Source: Hydrogenovibrio marinus
GTDB taxonomy: Bacteria > Pseudomonadota > Gammaproteobacteria > Thiomicrospirales > Thiomicrospiraceae
Assembly: GCF_013340845.1 (NCBI RefSeq)
Contig: NZ_AP020335.1
Span: 1,922,001 to 1,986,000, forward strand
DNA length: 64,000 nt
Direction: 5' to 3'
In this document: positions 26,608 to 36,764 of the stretch, piece by piece
Position numbering within the stretch: position 1 is the stretch's first letter
How the letters are laid out: each line of letters begins with the position of its first letter
The notes under the pieces: model-generated
What the model saw: only the letters and a program-made list of their open reading frames with translations
Database searches by the model: none
Told to the model about the DNA's origin: nothing
Translations under genes and position numbers: made by a program

Positions 26608-27498
26608 TTATTTATCAGCTACTTTTTCCAAAGCGTCTTTAATTTCATCAGGTGCATTCGCGATAGACATAAAACTACCTGAACCCATCATTGATAGACT
26701 TGGCCAGTTAATTGCAATACGGAATTTACCGTTCAGAGCAACCGCCTTATCACCAACAACTAGAATCTCATATGGCAAGTGCGCTGCATGAGAATGGCCT
26801 GATCCATCGATTTGTGACAGGATGTTTTTATCCGCACCTTCACCTTTAGAAATCGCAACACCGAATACAGTTGATTTTGCATCAGGGATATCAATACGGT
26901 AAACCTTAGTCACACCTGCTTTGCCAGCAGCCAAGGCTTTTTCGATAGTATCAACCGCTTGTTGATGCGAATCATAATCTTCCAACTCATCAACATCATC
27001 AAAATAAGGCATCATGAATTTGTAGTGGTAATCTCTCAAATCACCTTCGCTCAAAGCTTCATCGGCACCGAAAGTTGCTTGGTTACCCAAAGCTTTTTCC
27101 ATAGCTGCTTGGATAGGCGCAACATCACCTTTCATTTTGTAAACATTCCACATGTAGGTTGGGTTGGTATAGGAAACTTCTGTATTACCACCGCGCTTAA
27201 CAATAGAAACTCTTTCCATTGCACCAAACGCACCATTTTTAGATTGTGCTGCCAACGCTTTTAAAGCGTCATTAGTGACTACAACAACTTGAACATCAGC
27301 AGTTGGGCTATAAGAACCAACTACCTGAAAACCGTTTTCGGTCAGAGCTGATTTTGCTTTATCTGCTGCTGCATCAACTGAATCAGAAGTTGTCGAACCC
27401 AAGATGAATGGCATATACGAAGCAGCCATTGCAGCGGTTGAGCTAATCATTAGCGCTGCTGAGATGGCCAGTGCAGACCAAAGAGATTTCAATTTCAT
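26608..27498 (-). CDS. Periplasmic DUF302-like protein
   Basis: 296 residues. An N-terminal signal peptide (LWSALAISAALMISSTAAMAAS, cleavage near 25) directs it to the periplasm. The mature part has a DUF302-like start (DKAKSALTENGFQVVGSYSPTADVQVVVVTND). It also has an internal YHYKFMMPYFDDVDELEDYDSH stretch rich in acidic residues and histidine, and a GSGHSHAAHLPYEILV segment with three histidines that might bind metal. I do not know a role; homologues occur in sulfur-oxidising and other proteobacteria. It is a single-gene unit with a good ribosome-binding site and its own terminator. Confidence 0.7.
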   Translation of the reverse strand: MKLKSLWSALAISAALMISSTAAMAASYMPFILGSTTSDSVDAAADKAKSALTENGFQVVGSYSPTADVQVVVVTNDALKALAAQSKNGAFGAMERVSIVKRGGNTEVSYTNPTYMWNVYKMKGDVAPIQAAMEKALGNQATFGADEALSEGDLRDYHYKFMMPYFDDVDELEDYDSHQQAVDTIEKALAAGKAGVTKVYRIDIPDAKSTVFGVAISKGEGADKNILSQIDGSGHSHAAHLPYEILVVGDKAVALNGKFRIAINWPSLSMMGSGSFMSIANAPDEIKDALEKVADK

Positions 27499-27591
27499 GT
27501 TTACCTGTCCCTAATATAATTATTTAATGAAGAAGTCTTATTGTGAGGAATCGTTAGGTAAATTCAAAATTCAAATTATTTATGTGTAAAT

Positions 27592-27617
27592 AAGCGCTAG
27601 TAAAGCCAGTAGCGCTT
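27592..27617. promoter_or_regulatory. Perfect 8-bp inverted repeat upstream of the DUF302-like gene
   Basis: AAGCGCTA (27592-27599) and TAGCGCTT (27610-27617) are separated by 10 bp, about 95 bp upstream of the gene start at 27498 and 27 bp after the cheZ terminator. There is no T run, so an operator is more likely than a terminator. Confidence 0.45.
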
Positions 27618-27643
27618 GTCACGCTTACTTTAAAACAGCAGAC

Positions 27644-27674
27644 TCAAAAAAACCGCATTTCTGCGGTTTCTTTA
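27644..27674 (-). terminator. Terminator of the cheD-cheA-cheZ operon
   Basis: AAAAAAACCGCA-TTTC-TGCGGTTTCTTT, six-pair stem with A and T flanks, 20 bp beyond the cheZ stop on the minus strand. Confidence 0.88.
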
Positions 27675-27694
27675 ATAAAATGCATATATAAACC

Positions 27695-28261
27695 CTAGAA
27701 AAATTCAATTTCTTCCTCTTCTTCTTCCTCTGCATGCATTCTGTTTCGCATGCGTTCTTTCATCTCGTTAATCGCATCTTCAGCAGGCATACCTTTATCA
27801 AAGATCAGTTCGAACAACTCTTCTTCTTCTCTCATAGTAGTACCTTTACGAACACTTTCTTTAAATGCTTGCCACTGAGCTTCATCCTGCGCATGCATTT
27901 CGTGAGAGACAATATCCGCCAAACCAGACAAACCTTGAGAAACATGATCCAGCCTTTGACTCAACTTATCGTAAAACTGGAAAGCAATAATGGCTTGCTG
28001 CATCTTCATAGCCAACTCATTGGTTTGCAACAACAAAGATGCATTATGCTCTTCCATGCCTTCTATATCTTCAGCCATTTCAGCAATCAATCTGCTGGAA
28101 GCTTCGATTCCTTCAATGTGTTTACTCATAAAAGAAAAGGAATCGATCAAGGTATTAACAGAGTTATCACCATCGGTGATTGATAGTTCTATCTGAGCAA
28201 CAGATAAATTCAAAACCATTATGGTTTCTTGAACTTCTTTCGCCCCAAGTGCATACGACAT
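27695..28261 (-). CDS. cheZ: CheZ-like chemotaxis phosphatase
   Basis: 188 residues, almost wholly helical. The segment QAIIAFQFYDKLSQRLDHV (about residues 92-110) carries the D-x-x-x-Q pair that in CheZ positions water and magnesium to strip phosphate from CheY. The C-terminus is a strongly acidic tail ending EEEEEEEIEFF, placed like the CheY-binding peptide of E. coli CheZ. It is the last gene after cheA. It would end the tumble or reversal signal; the cheY gene itself is not in this window. The length is slightly below E. coli CheZ (214). Confidence 0.82.
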   Translation of the reverse strand: MSYALGAKEVQETIMVLNLSVAQIELSITDGDNSVNTLIDSFSFMSKHIEGIEASSRLIAEMAEDIEGMEEHNASLLLQTNELAMKMQQAIIAFQFYDKLSQRLDHVSQGLSGLADIVSHEMHAQDEAQWQAFKESVRKGTTMREEEELFELIFDKGMPAEDAINEMKERMRNRMHAEEEEEEEIEFF

Positions 28262-28298
28262 AGAGTTCTCTTTTTATATTTTTTTCAACAATTCATTA

Positions 28299-30404
28299 TC
28301 AAGCAGCGCTATGCTGCAGGCTTCCACCCTTATGCCCTGACAGGGTTTCGGAAATATCCAGAATCAAAGATACGGTACCATCCCCAAGGATTGTTGCTCC
28401 AGCAATGCTGTTGACTTTCATATAGTTACTTTCCAGTGATTTGATAACCACTTGCTGTTGGCCTAAAAGGTCGTCTACGAAAATACCCGCTCTTTCACCG
28501 TTATCTTCAACCACAACCAATAGCCCCGATTCTAAATCGGTTCTTGCATCTTCAACACCCAACTTCTCGTGAAGTCGAATAACAGGAATATAGTTATCTC
28601 TAAGTTTATAAAGCTCGGTTTGCCCTGCAATTCCTTTCACAAGTGACTTATCAACTTGGATAGACTCGACAATGGATACCAACGGGAACACATACGTTTC
28701 GGAACCGACTTTAGCAAGCTGACCATCTAGGATAGCCAATGTCAGTGGTAGACGAATGGTAAAGATACTTCCCTTGCCAAGCTCAGTTTTAACCTCAACA
28801 GAACCGCCAAGCCCTCGAATGTTTCGACGCACCACATCCATACCGACGCCACGTCCTGAAATATCGCTCACGACATCTGCCGTAGAGAAGCCCGGGTGGA
28901 AAATCAAGTCAACAATCTCTTGTTCAGACAAATGTTGTCCTTCTTCGATAACGCCTTTTTCAACTGCTTTTTGATATACCTTATCCGCATTGATCCCAGC
29001 ACCATCATCTGTGATTTGGATCAGGATGTTACCACCTTGGTGGAAAGCGGCCATCTTAACGGTTCCTGTTCTTGGTTTTCCAGCTGCTTCTCGGACATCC
29101 GGCGCTTCAATACCGTGGTCAATTGAGTTTCTCACGATGTGAACCAATGGATCCGTCAAGGCTTCCAACATGGTTTTATCCAGCTCAGTACCTTCACCTT
29201 CCATTACCAATTCAATTGATTTACCAAGCTTCTGGCTCACATCATGCACGATACGAGGCATACGATTGAACGCAAAACTTACTGGTAACATACGGATGTT
29301 CATGACACTTTCCTGAAGGTCTCGCGTATGTCTTTCCAAATGCGTCAAACCTTCTTTCAACTTATCAATCCATTCAGTATTATCTCCGCCTTGTTCTGCT
29401 TGCTCCCCAAACTGGCTAAGCATTGACTGCGTAATAACCAACTCACCAACAAGGTTCACCATTTGGTCAATCTTACTCAAGTCAACACGAATAGAGCTGT
29501 CTTGCTTCGGAGCCACTGCCTTGGCAGCAGTAGCTTTCTTGGCGGTCGGCGCTGCCGCAGGAGTTGTTTCTGCTTTTGGTACTGGCGCAGCAGAAAGAGC
29601 TGGCTCTTGTGTTACAGCAACTTCGGCCACAGCTGAAACATCCGGCTCTGAAACTGCCGCAGTAGAAGCAGGCTTGTGATATTTGATTTCAGCGCCATCA
29701 CCATCAATCCACTCAAAAACTTCTCTAATGTCATCTTCTTGAATATTGTCGCCTGACAACTCAAGCGTCCATTTCAAATAAAGTTTTTCGGGATCTAGGT
29801 CGTTGATGTCAGGTAACGAAGAATCATCTACGATGGCGTTAAGAGAACCCAAGGTTTCAAGTTCTCTAAAAATACGAATAGGTTCATTACCTGTTTGTAG
29901 CAATTCTGTTTCTGGAATAAGTTCAAGTTTCCAAGTACCTTGTCCTGCTTCTTGCACGGTAACAGGTTCACTGGCTGCTGCTTGAGTTGGCTCAGCAGAA
30001 GACCCGTCTGAACTGGTACCCAAAATACGTTCAAGCTCAGCCTGAACTTCAGCGGCACGCTCTTCATCGATGGTTTCATGGTTTTGCAAACGCGTCATCA
30101 TGTCTCGTAGAACATCGACCGCTTGAAGCATGACATCGTTTGCTTCTTGAGTGACTTGGCGACGTCCATCACGCATTTCGTCAAGAAGCGTTTCCAAGAC
30201 GTGCGTGAAATCGATGATTTCGGTAAAGCCGAAAGTACCACTACCACCCTTGATTGAGTGCGCCGCACGGAAGATTTCATTGATTTTCTCGTTATCAGGT
30301 TCGCCAGGAGGTAGTTCCAGCAACCCTGCTTCCATTACATCCAGACCTTCAAAACTCTCTTCTAGATAAGTTTGACGAAACGTCTCCATCATATCCATAG
30401 TCAT
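28299..30404 (-). CDS. cheA: Chemotaxis histidine kinase CheA
   Basis: 701 residues with the full set of domains: Hpt (1-120) with the phosphorylated histidine in AAHSIKGGSGTFG, a P2-like segment (about 155-250, WKLELIPETELLQ ... LYLKWTLELSG), an alanine-rich linker, dimerisation helices (about 300-370), an HATPase with DHGIEAPDVREAAGK, DDGAGIN and DISGRGVGMDVV, and a CheW-like C-terminus (LPLTLAILDGQLAKVG ... SLILDISETL). It phosphorylates CheY and CheB in the receptor array. AGGA stands eight bases before the third codon, so the second ATG may be the real start. The gene lies between cheD and cheZ in one transcript. Confidence 0.96.
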   Translation of the reverse strand: MTMDMMETFRQTYLEESFEGLDVMEAGLLELPPGEPDNEKINEIFRAAHSIKGGSGTFGFTEIIDFTHVLETLLDEMRDGRRQVTQEANDVMLQAVDVLRDMMTRLQNHETIDEERAAEVQAELERILGTSSDGSSAEPTQAAASEPVTVQEAGQGTWKLELIPETELLQTGNEPIRIFRELETLGSLNAIVDDSSLPDINDLDPEKLYLKWTLELSGDNIQEDDIREVFEWIDGDGAEIKYHKPASTAAVSEPDVSAVAEVAVTQEPALSAAPVPKAETTPAAAPTAKKATAAKAVAPKQDSSIRVDLSKIDQMVNLVGELVITQSMLSQFGEQAEQGGDNTEWIDKLKEGLTHLERHTRDLQESVMNIRMLPVSFAFNRMPRIVHDVSQKLGKSIELVMEGEGTELDKTMLEALTDPLVHIVRNSIDHGIEAPDVREAAGKPRTGTVKMAAFHQGGNILIQITDDGAGINADKVYQKAVEKGVIEEGQHLSEQEIVDLIFHPGFSTADVVSDISGRGVGMDVVRRNIRGLGGSVEVKTELGKGSIFTIRLPLTLAILDGQLAKVGSETYVFPLVSIVESIQVDKSLVKGIAGQTELYKLRDNYIPVIRLHEKLGVEDARTDLESGLLVVVEDNGERAGIFVDDLLGQQQVVIKSLESNYMKVNSIAGATILGDGTVSLILDISETLSGHKGGSLQHSAA

Positions 30405-30409
30405 CTTCC

Positions 30410-30985
30410 TCAGAACAGTTCGACATCACCCTCAACAGGTTTCGATCCAATATTATTAATATAACGACTTTCTTCTGCAGCCAGAGTTTGATTGTGCATA
30501 GCATTCAACCTTCTTACCCTAACCCTTCCAGTCGTTGGATAGTACAAAATTTTTCTCGGGTAGACATCTCCGATATCTTGAGAAACAATTTTGAACCCTT
30601 CCGTATAGATATAGTCAAAAGCAAAGCCAATGTTGTACCAACCAATGTTGGTTTTTGAGCTCATAATTCGCCCACCACCAAACAGCTTAAACTCTAATCT
30701 TTCACGCCTTGCTCCTAGATTTAGCAAAGCATTAACAAGATTTTCCATCGCGTAGTTGCCATAACGGTTAGCGTCCGATAACTCTGAAGCGCCTGCAGCA
30801 TTTTTGTCCATGGGTAGCATGAAGTGATTCATCCCACCGACACCAGTAACCGGATCCCTAACACACGCAGAAATACAAGAACCTAATACTGTCTCGATGC
30901 GTTCATTCTCCTTGGTGACATAGAACTCTCCCGGAAGAATTTTATAAGTGGTTATCCCTTCAGCTGGATCAACGCTTTTTTGCAT
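30410..30985 (-). CDS. cheD: Chemoreceptor glutamine deamidase CheD
   Basis: 191 residues. The catalytic cysteine and histidine are seen in TVLGSCISACVRDP and GMNHFMLP, and the family motif KLFGGGRIMSSKTNIGWYN follows. CheD deamidates glutamines of chemoreceptors and tunes their coupling to CheA. It opens the run cheD-cheA-cheZ; the gap to cheA is five bases. No cheB, cheR, cheW or cheY occurs within the window, so those must be encoded elsewhere. Confidence 0.94.
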   Translation of the reverse strand: MQKSVDPAEGITTYKILPGEFYVTKENERIETVLGSCISACVRDPVTGVGGMNHFMLPMDKNAAGASELSDANRYGNYAMENLVNALLNLGARRERLEFKLFGGGRIMSSKTNIGWYNIGFAFDYIYTEGFKIVSQDIGDVYPRKILYYPTTGRVRVRRLNAMHNQTLAAEESRYINNIGSKPVEGDVELF

Positions 30986-31081
30986 AGAATTTTTTGGCTA
31001 TCTTGTCATGAAAAACAATTAAAATTTTTATAAGACAATACTCGCATTTATTCTCAACGGAGGCAAGTCTTAGTTGCAACT

Positions 31082-31582
31082 CTATTCGTTTTTATCGATT
31101 TGTTTTTCCGCTTTAGCAGCCATTCTTTTTTGCTTGAAAAAATGCTTTATCAATTGACTGGCTTCATCCTTTAAAACACCAAATTCAACTTCCACATCAT
31201 GATTGAGTTCTGGATGCTGAACAAGGTTTATCAAACTGCCCGCTGCGCCAGTTCTTGGATCCTCAGTAGCAATCACCAAACGAGAGATTCTGCCATGAAT
31301 CAATGCCCCTGCACACATTGGACAAGGCTCCAAGGTGACATATAAGGTCAGACCAGGCATTCGATAGTTTTTGATTTTTTGACCGGCGTTACGTAGCGCA
31401 ACCACTTCTGCATGTGCTGTAGGATCATGTGATTGTATTGTTTGATTCCAGCCTTCAGCTATCAAACCGTTGTCATCAACCAATACTGCACCAACAGGAA
31501 CCTCTCCTTGAGACTCTGCTATCTTGGCTAACTCTAATGCGCGGTGCATCCAAAAAATATCTTGTTCTAAACTGGCACTCAA
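31082..31582 (-). CDS. tadA: tRNA adenosine deaminase TadA
   Basis: 166 residues with the cytidine-deaminase fold. The zinc site is HAEVVALR and PCPMCAGAL; EVPVGAVLVDD and GWNQTIQSHDPTAHAE match E. coli TadA. It converts adenosine 34 to inosine in tRNA-Arg(ACG). The only start that gives the family N-terminus (SLEQDIFWMHRALELAK) is a TTG at 31582, with AAAGG about ten bases upstream; an internal ATG at the tenth codon would truncate a conserved helix. A terminator separates it from guaA, so it probably has its own promoter. Confidence 0.95.
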   Translation of the reverse strand: MSASLEQDIFWMHRALELAKIAESQGEVPVGAVLVDDNGLIAEGWNQTIQSHDPTAHAEVVALRNAGQKIKNYRMPGLTLYVTLEPCPMCAGALIHGRISRLVIATEDPRTGAAGSLINLVQHPELNHDVEVEFGVLKDEASQLIKHFFKQKRMAAKAEKQIDKNE

Positions 31583-31605
31583 AGAAACTAAACCTTTTTA
31601 CTGAC

Positions 31606-31634
31606 GAAAAAAAAGGATGCTAGACATCCTTTCT
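31606..31634 (-). terminator. Rho-independent terminator behind guaA
   Basis: On the minus strand AAAGGATG-TCTAG-CATCCTTT is followed by a run of eight T, directly after the guaA stop and before tadA. Confidence 0.92.
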
Positions 31635-31641
31635 CTTTTCA

Positions 31642-33222
31642 TTACTCCCACTCAATAGTCGCTGGGGGCTTACTTGAAATATCGTAGGTAACCCGCGTAA
31701 TTCGAGGGATTTCATTAATGATACGATTGGATACCTTTTCCAGGAAATCGTAAGGCAAATGCGCCCATCGAGCCGTCATGAAGTCAATGGTTTCAACTGC
31801 ACGCAATGCAACAACATAGTCATAGCGTCTTGCATCACCAACAACCCCAACGGATTTAACGGGTAAGAAAACCGTAAATGCTTGTGACGTTTTGTCATAC
31901 AAGTCCGCTGCGCGAAGCTCTTCGATGAAGATATGATCCGCCAAGCGTAAAATATCCGCATATTCTTTTTTCACTTCACCCAAAATACGAACACCAAGGC
32001 CTGGACCTGGGAAAGGATGACGATAAACCATATCATGTGGCAATCCTAACGCGACACCAAGCTTTCTAACTTCATCTTTAAAAAGTTCTCTTAAAGGTTC
32101 AAGCAACTCCAACTTCATATCTTCAGGTAAGCCACCCACATTGTGATGAGATTTGATGACTTTTGCCTTACCTGTTTTAGAACCTGCCGACTCGATAACA
32201 TCTGGATAAATCGTGCCTTGAGCTAACCATTTTACTGAAGTCAATTTCGCCGATTCCTGGTCAAACATTTCAATGAATGCATGACCAATAATTTTACGCT
32301 TCGCTTCAGGGTCTGCTTCGCCTTCAAGCTGCTTCATAAAGTATTCTTCAGCATCAACACGGATAACCTTGATTCCCATGTTTTCAGCGAACATTGCCAT
32401 CACCTGATCACCTTCCTGATGACGAAGCAAGCCGTGATCAACAAAAACACAGGTCAGTTGGTCGCCGATAGCTTTGTGTAATAGAGCAGCAACCACGGAA
32501 GAATCAACGCCACCTGAAAGTCCTAATAAAACTTCATCGTCACCAACTTGCTCACGGATACGAGTGATACTGTCTTCAATAATGTTTGTCGTTGTCCATA
32601 GTTTTTCACATCCACACAAATCAACAACAAAACGTTCAAGCATACGCGCACCTTGCTTGGTATGCGTCACTTCAGGGTGGAATTGAATGCCATAGAAATT
32701 TTTAGATTCATTCGCCATCCCAGCAATTGGGCAATTGCCTGTAGAAGCCATCAGAACAAACCCTTCTGGCATGACATCTACTCTATCGCCATGAGACATC
32801 CAAACATCTAGCATGCCATACCCTTCAGGCGTGACATGGTCCTCAATATCTTTAAGCAGTTTGGTGTGACCACGCGCACGCACTTGGGCATAGCCATATT
32901 CATGTTCATCTGCATGAATCACTTTACCGCCCAACTGCTCTGCCATGGTCTGCATACCATAACAAATACCCAATACAGGAAGTCCCAGTTCAAACACAAC
33001 TTCTGGTGCTTTTGGCGCATCGTCACCAATAACGGTTTCAGGGCCACCAGAAAGAATAATCCCTTTGGCATTGAAGCTGGTAATCGCTTCATCATCAACA
33101 TCCCATGGTTCCACTTCACAGTAGACACCGATTTCACGAATTCTACGTGCGATTAACTGTGTGTACTGAGAACCAAAATCCAAGATTAAGATGCGGTCTG
33201 AATGAATATTGTGTTCGGCCAT
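31642..33222 (-). CDS. guaA: GMP synthase (glutamine-hydrolysing)
   Basis: 526 residues. The amidotransferase domain has [11 protein letters not shown] with the catalytic cysteine and FHPEVTHT with the histidine; the ATP-pyrophosphatase has [17 protein letters not shown]; the C-terminal dimerisation domain ends [18 protein letters not shown]-like. It turns XMP, ATP and glutamine into GMP. It follows guaB in the same direction as in E. coli; the 88-bp gap holds a perfect 12-bp hairpin that may lower read-through. Confidence 0.98.
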   Translation of the reverse strand: MAEHNIHSDRILILDFGSQYTQLIARRIREIGVYCEVEPWDVDDEAITSFNAKGIILSGGPETVIGDDAPKAPEVVFELGLPVLGICYGMQTMAEQLGGKVIHADEHEYGYAQVRARGHTKLLKDIEDHVTPEGYGMLDVWMSHGDRVDVMPEGFVLMASTGNCPIAGMANESKNFYGIQFHPEVTHTKQGARMLERFVVDLCGCEKLWTTTNIIEDSITRIREQVGDDEVLLGLSGGVDSSVVAALLHKAIGDQLTCVFVDHGLLRHQEGDQVMAMFAENMGIKVIRVDAEEYFMKQLEGEADPEAKRKIIGHAFIEMFDQESAKLTSVKWLAQGTIYPDVIESAGSKTGKAKVIKSHHNVGGLPEDMKLELLEPLRELFKDEVRKLGVALGLPHDMVYRHPFPGPGLGVRILGEVKKEYADILRLADHIFIEELRAADLYDKTSQAFTVFLPVKSVGVVGDARRYDYVVALRAVETIDFMTARWAHLPYDFLEKVSNRIINEIPRITRVTYDISSKPPATIEWE

Positions 33223-33274
33223 AGGTAATTAATTCCACTTAAGCGATAAAGAGATAAGAGTTTTAGATTTGAAA

Positions 33275-33302
33275 GAAACGTCAAACCAAAGTTTGACGTT
33301 TC
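33275..33302. terminator. Perfect 12-bp hairpin between guaB and guaA
   Basis: GAAACGTCAAAC and GTTTGACGTTTC pair with a CAAA loop. On the minus strand it is followed by TTTCAAATC, a weak T stretch. It could be a partial terminator or attenuator, or protect the guaB transcript end. Confidence 0.6.
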
Positions 33303-33310
33303 CAAAATGT

Positions 33311-34777
<1,467 letters not shown>

Positions 34778-34987
34778 TCACCTTACAACTTATATAGCCT
34801 CTAAATCTATTTCGAAAACAAGTCGAAACAGAACGTGCCTTTTATGCCATCGAACCTATTTATAACAACCGACATAAATTTGATAGATAAAATCAAAGCC
34901 TTATAAGGAAAAGCTCTAACCTTTGGTTTATCATACAAAATGTTGGCAAAACTAGGCGACAGCACTATTAAATAAAAAATAGTGTAC

Positions 34988-35017
34988 ATTATATAGGGTT
35001 GATACCCTGCCGGTAAA
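34988..35017 (-). promoter_or_regulatory. Candidate sigma-70 promoter of guaB
   Basis: On the minus strand TTTACC (35012-35017), an 18-bp spacer and a perfect TATAAT (34988-34993). The GGGT-TGAT-ACCC palindrome overlaps the spacer and might bind a regulator. Confidence 0.45.
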
Positions 35018-35078
35018 CTGAATAAGTTATTAGATTCATTTATTTGTTAAAAAATGTTTTATGGGCAAATTCATGATT

Positions 35079-35106
35079 TTTACTTTAAATCGCGAAAATT
35101 TATGAT
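35079..35106 (+). promoter_or_regulatory. Candidate sigma-70 promoter of the SoxK-like lipoprotein gene
   Basis: TTTACT (35079-35084), 16-bp spacer, TATGAT (35101-35106), about 65 bp before the start codon. Confidence 0.45.
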
Positions 35107-35171
35107 TAGAATAAGACCGGCTTAAAACTTTTTAATAAATAAATTAAGCTATCTATCTTGGAGGATTCGGA

Positions 35172-35507
35172 ATGAAAAAACTATTTGTTGGTGCGGCTGT
35201 CATCACAACTTTAACACTAGGTGCATGTTCAAGCATGCCATCAAAATCAATGTCTTACGATGACGTTGTCGCTCAAGCAACTGCTCAACACGCTAAAGCT
35301 AAAAAAATGGGTGATGTTTGGCAACAAAAGAAAATGAAACAACCATACGTTGACACTTACCTAGCTGAAGCTGCTGAAGCTAAGAAGAAAGGTGACGATG
35401 CAAAAGCAATGGAACTTGCTCAAGAAGCTCTAAAAACAGCTAACGCTGAAGTAAATCAGATGGAAAAATATGCTGATTTACAACCAGCTTGGATTCCTAA
35501 CAAGTAA
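35172..35507 (+). CDS. Small lipoprotein, SoxXA-binding protein (SoxK)-like
   Basis: 111 residues with signal peptide and lipobox LTLGACSS (cysteine at about 19). The mature part is a helical, lysine- and alanine-rich sequence: VVAQATAQHAKAKKMGDVWQQ, then YLAEAAEAKKKGDDAKAMELAQEALKTA. That pattern (an AKA-x-G-x-W segment, then GD-x-x-A-x-x-LA) matches SoxXA-binding proteins, which enhance the SoxXA cytochrome in thiosulfate oxidation. The perfect GGAGG site, restricted codon use and strong terminator suggest high expression. No other sox gene is adjacent, so the SoxK assignment is tentative; an Lpp-like structural lipoprotein is the alternative. Confidence 0.6.
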   Translation: MKKLFVGAAVITTLTLGACSSMPSKSMSYDDVVAQATAQHAKAKKMGDVWQQKKMKQPYVDTYLAEAAEAKKKGDDAKAMELAQEALKTANAEVNQMEKYADLQPAWIPNK

Positions 35508-35525
35508 TCACTTGTTAGAAGTTAA

Positions 35526-35556
35526 TAAAAAAACCGGCTTTCGCCGGTTTTTTTAT
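35526..35556. terminator. Strong Rho-independent terminator
   Basis: AAAAAAACCGGC-TTTC-GCCGGTTTTTTT, six-pair GC stem. It ends the lipoprotein transcript and overlaps the last codons of the convergent permease gene. Confidence 0.95.
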
Positions 35557-36221
35557 TTCCCTTTTAAAAATTCGTCATCATCAAAGCAACTGACCCACTG
35601 CGGCTTTAAAATCACCAACGTCAAGATCACCAACCCATTAGCAAACGCTTCAGGAATGACCATCATTGGAATGTAAGGCAAGAACGATTGCGTTAGCTTC
35701 TCCGTTTCGTGCAAACCACCCAACCACATAACCGCTGCCGCAGCCAAAAGCACAGCAAAAGTACTGGCCGCCGCGGCAAAGAAGGCGTTAAAAAGCACAA
35801 AAACAAAGAAATGCCTTTCTAGATATCGATATGCTAGTACCGCCATGATCCAAGAGATGGACACCGGAATGACTGCCATGAGCACCGCATTCATACCAAA
35901 CATCATCGCCCCAGACTTCCCCATAAGCGTCACGCCAACTAATGCCAAGGACGCCGAAAACAATGCAAACTGAGGTCCAAACATTAACGTCACTGCCGTA
36001 ACCAATAACACATGGAAGCTCAATCCATCACCAATTGAAGCGCTTGATATCCATAAAAAAAACAGGATAACAGTTGTTCCAATAAAAACATGCTGCGCCT
36101 CAGAGTCTCCCTTTATCTTATGCCATGGCGCCGTTCGAATACTCCAGATGATTGCCAATGCAAAAAGCATCCAACCTATGCCAATCCAAAAAAGAGAAAA
36201 ATGTCCGTCAGGTAAATTCAA
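35553..36221 (-). CDS. CbiM-like energy-coupling-factor permease
   Basis: 222 residues with about six membrane helices. The N-terminus MNLPDGHFS and the later GDGLSFHVLLVTAVTLMFGPQFALFS and IPEAFANGLVI fit the CbiM family, which takes up cobalt or nickel. The second residue, a metal-ligand histidine in classical CbiM, is asparagine here, as in many gammaproteobacterial versions whose substrate is less clear. No CbiN, CbiQ or ATPase gene is next to it. A hydrogenase- or urease-related nickel role is possible but not shown. Confidence 0.82.
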   Translation of the reverse strand: MNLPDGHFSLFWIGIGWMLFALAIIWSIRTAPWHKIKGDSEAQHVFIGTTVILFFLWISSASIGDGLSFHVLLVTAVTLMFGPQFALFSASLALVGVTLMGKSGAMMFGMNAVLMAVIPVSISWIMAVLAYRYLERHFFVFVLFNAFFAAAASTFAVLLAAAAVMWLGGLHETEKLTQSFLPYIPMMVIPEAFANGLVILTLVILKPQWVSCFDDDEFLKGK

Positions 36222-36338
36222 TTATCTCTCCTTTAAATAATAGGGTTAATTTTGTACTCTATTTTTATATCTTACTGAGATTTGAAGCAAAATAGATTAT
36301 TATTTGCCACCTGATATAACTTAAACCAAGCTTTGAAC

Positions 36339-36746
36339 ATGTTGCCATTTAAAATACTTTTTGCCTTTTTATATGATTTATTACTGCTCTGCTCAGTATG
36401 GTTTGTGGCAGCGATACCATTCGTTGTATGGCAAGGAGAAAACCTGCAAAATTCATCTTCTTCCATGCTCGGCTTTCAGGTTTATCTACTCGCCATTACC
36501 TATGTGTACCTAACGTACTTTTGGACACAGTCAGGCCAGACTCCGGGACTCAGAACCTGGAAGCTAAGACTCATAACGCAAAACAATACCCTACTAACTA
36601 GAACTGAAGCCAACCTACGCTTCCTCACAGGTATTTTGTTATGGCCTATTGGCTGGATTGGGCTTTTCCTACCGAGCAACCATCAAACACTTCAGGATAG
36701 AATCGCTAAAACGCAAATCCTCCCAGTTTCAGAAAAAAATTTATAA
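36339..36746 (+). CDS. RDD-family membrane protein
   Basis: 135 residues from ATG 36339; the frame is open two codons upstream to a TTG. Three hydrophobic helices are present. The first reads FAFLYDLLLLCSVWF with the aspartate of the RDD motif, the loop GQTPGLRTWKLRLI is the conserved one, and LQDRIAKT lies near the C-terminus. The family has no firm function; members are small inner-membrane proteins often linked to ion tolerance. It directly precedes serB (18 bp) and is probably co-transcribed. Confidence 0.85.
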   Translation: MLPFKILFAFLYDLLLLCSVWFVAAIPFVVWQGENLQNSSSSMLGFQVYLLAITYVYLTYFWTQSGQTPGLRTWKLRLITQNNTLLTRTEANLRFLTGILLWPIGWIGLFLPSNHQTLQDRIAKTQILPVSEKNL

Positions 36747-36764
36747 ATTACGGACAGAGACGAC

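Noticed and set aside
34807-34989. 60-codon minus-strand frame upstream of guaB
   Set aside because: No ribosome-binding site and no family resemblance; it lies in the predicted guaB leader.
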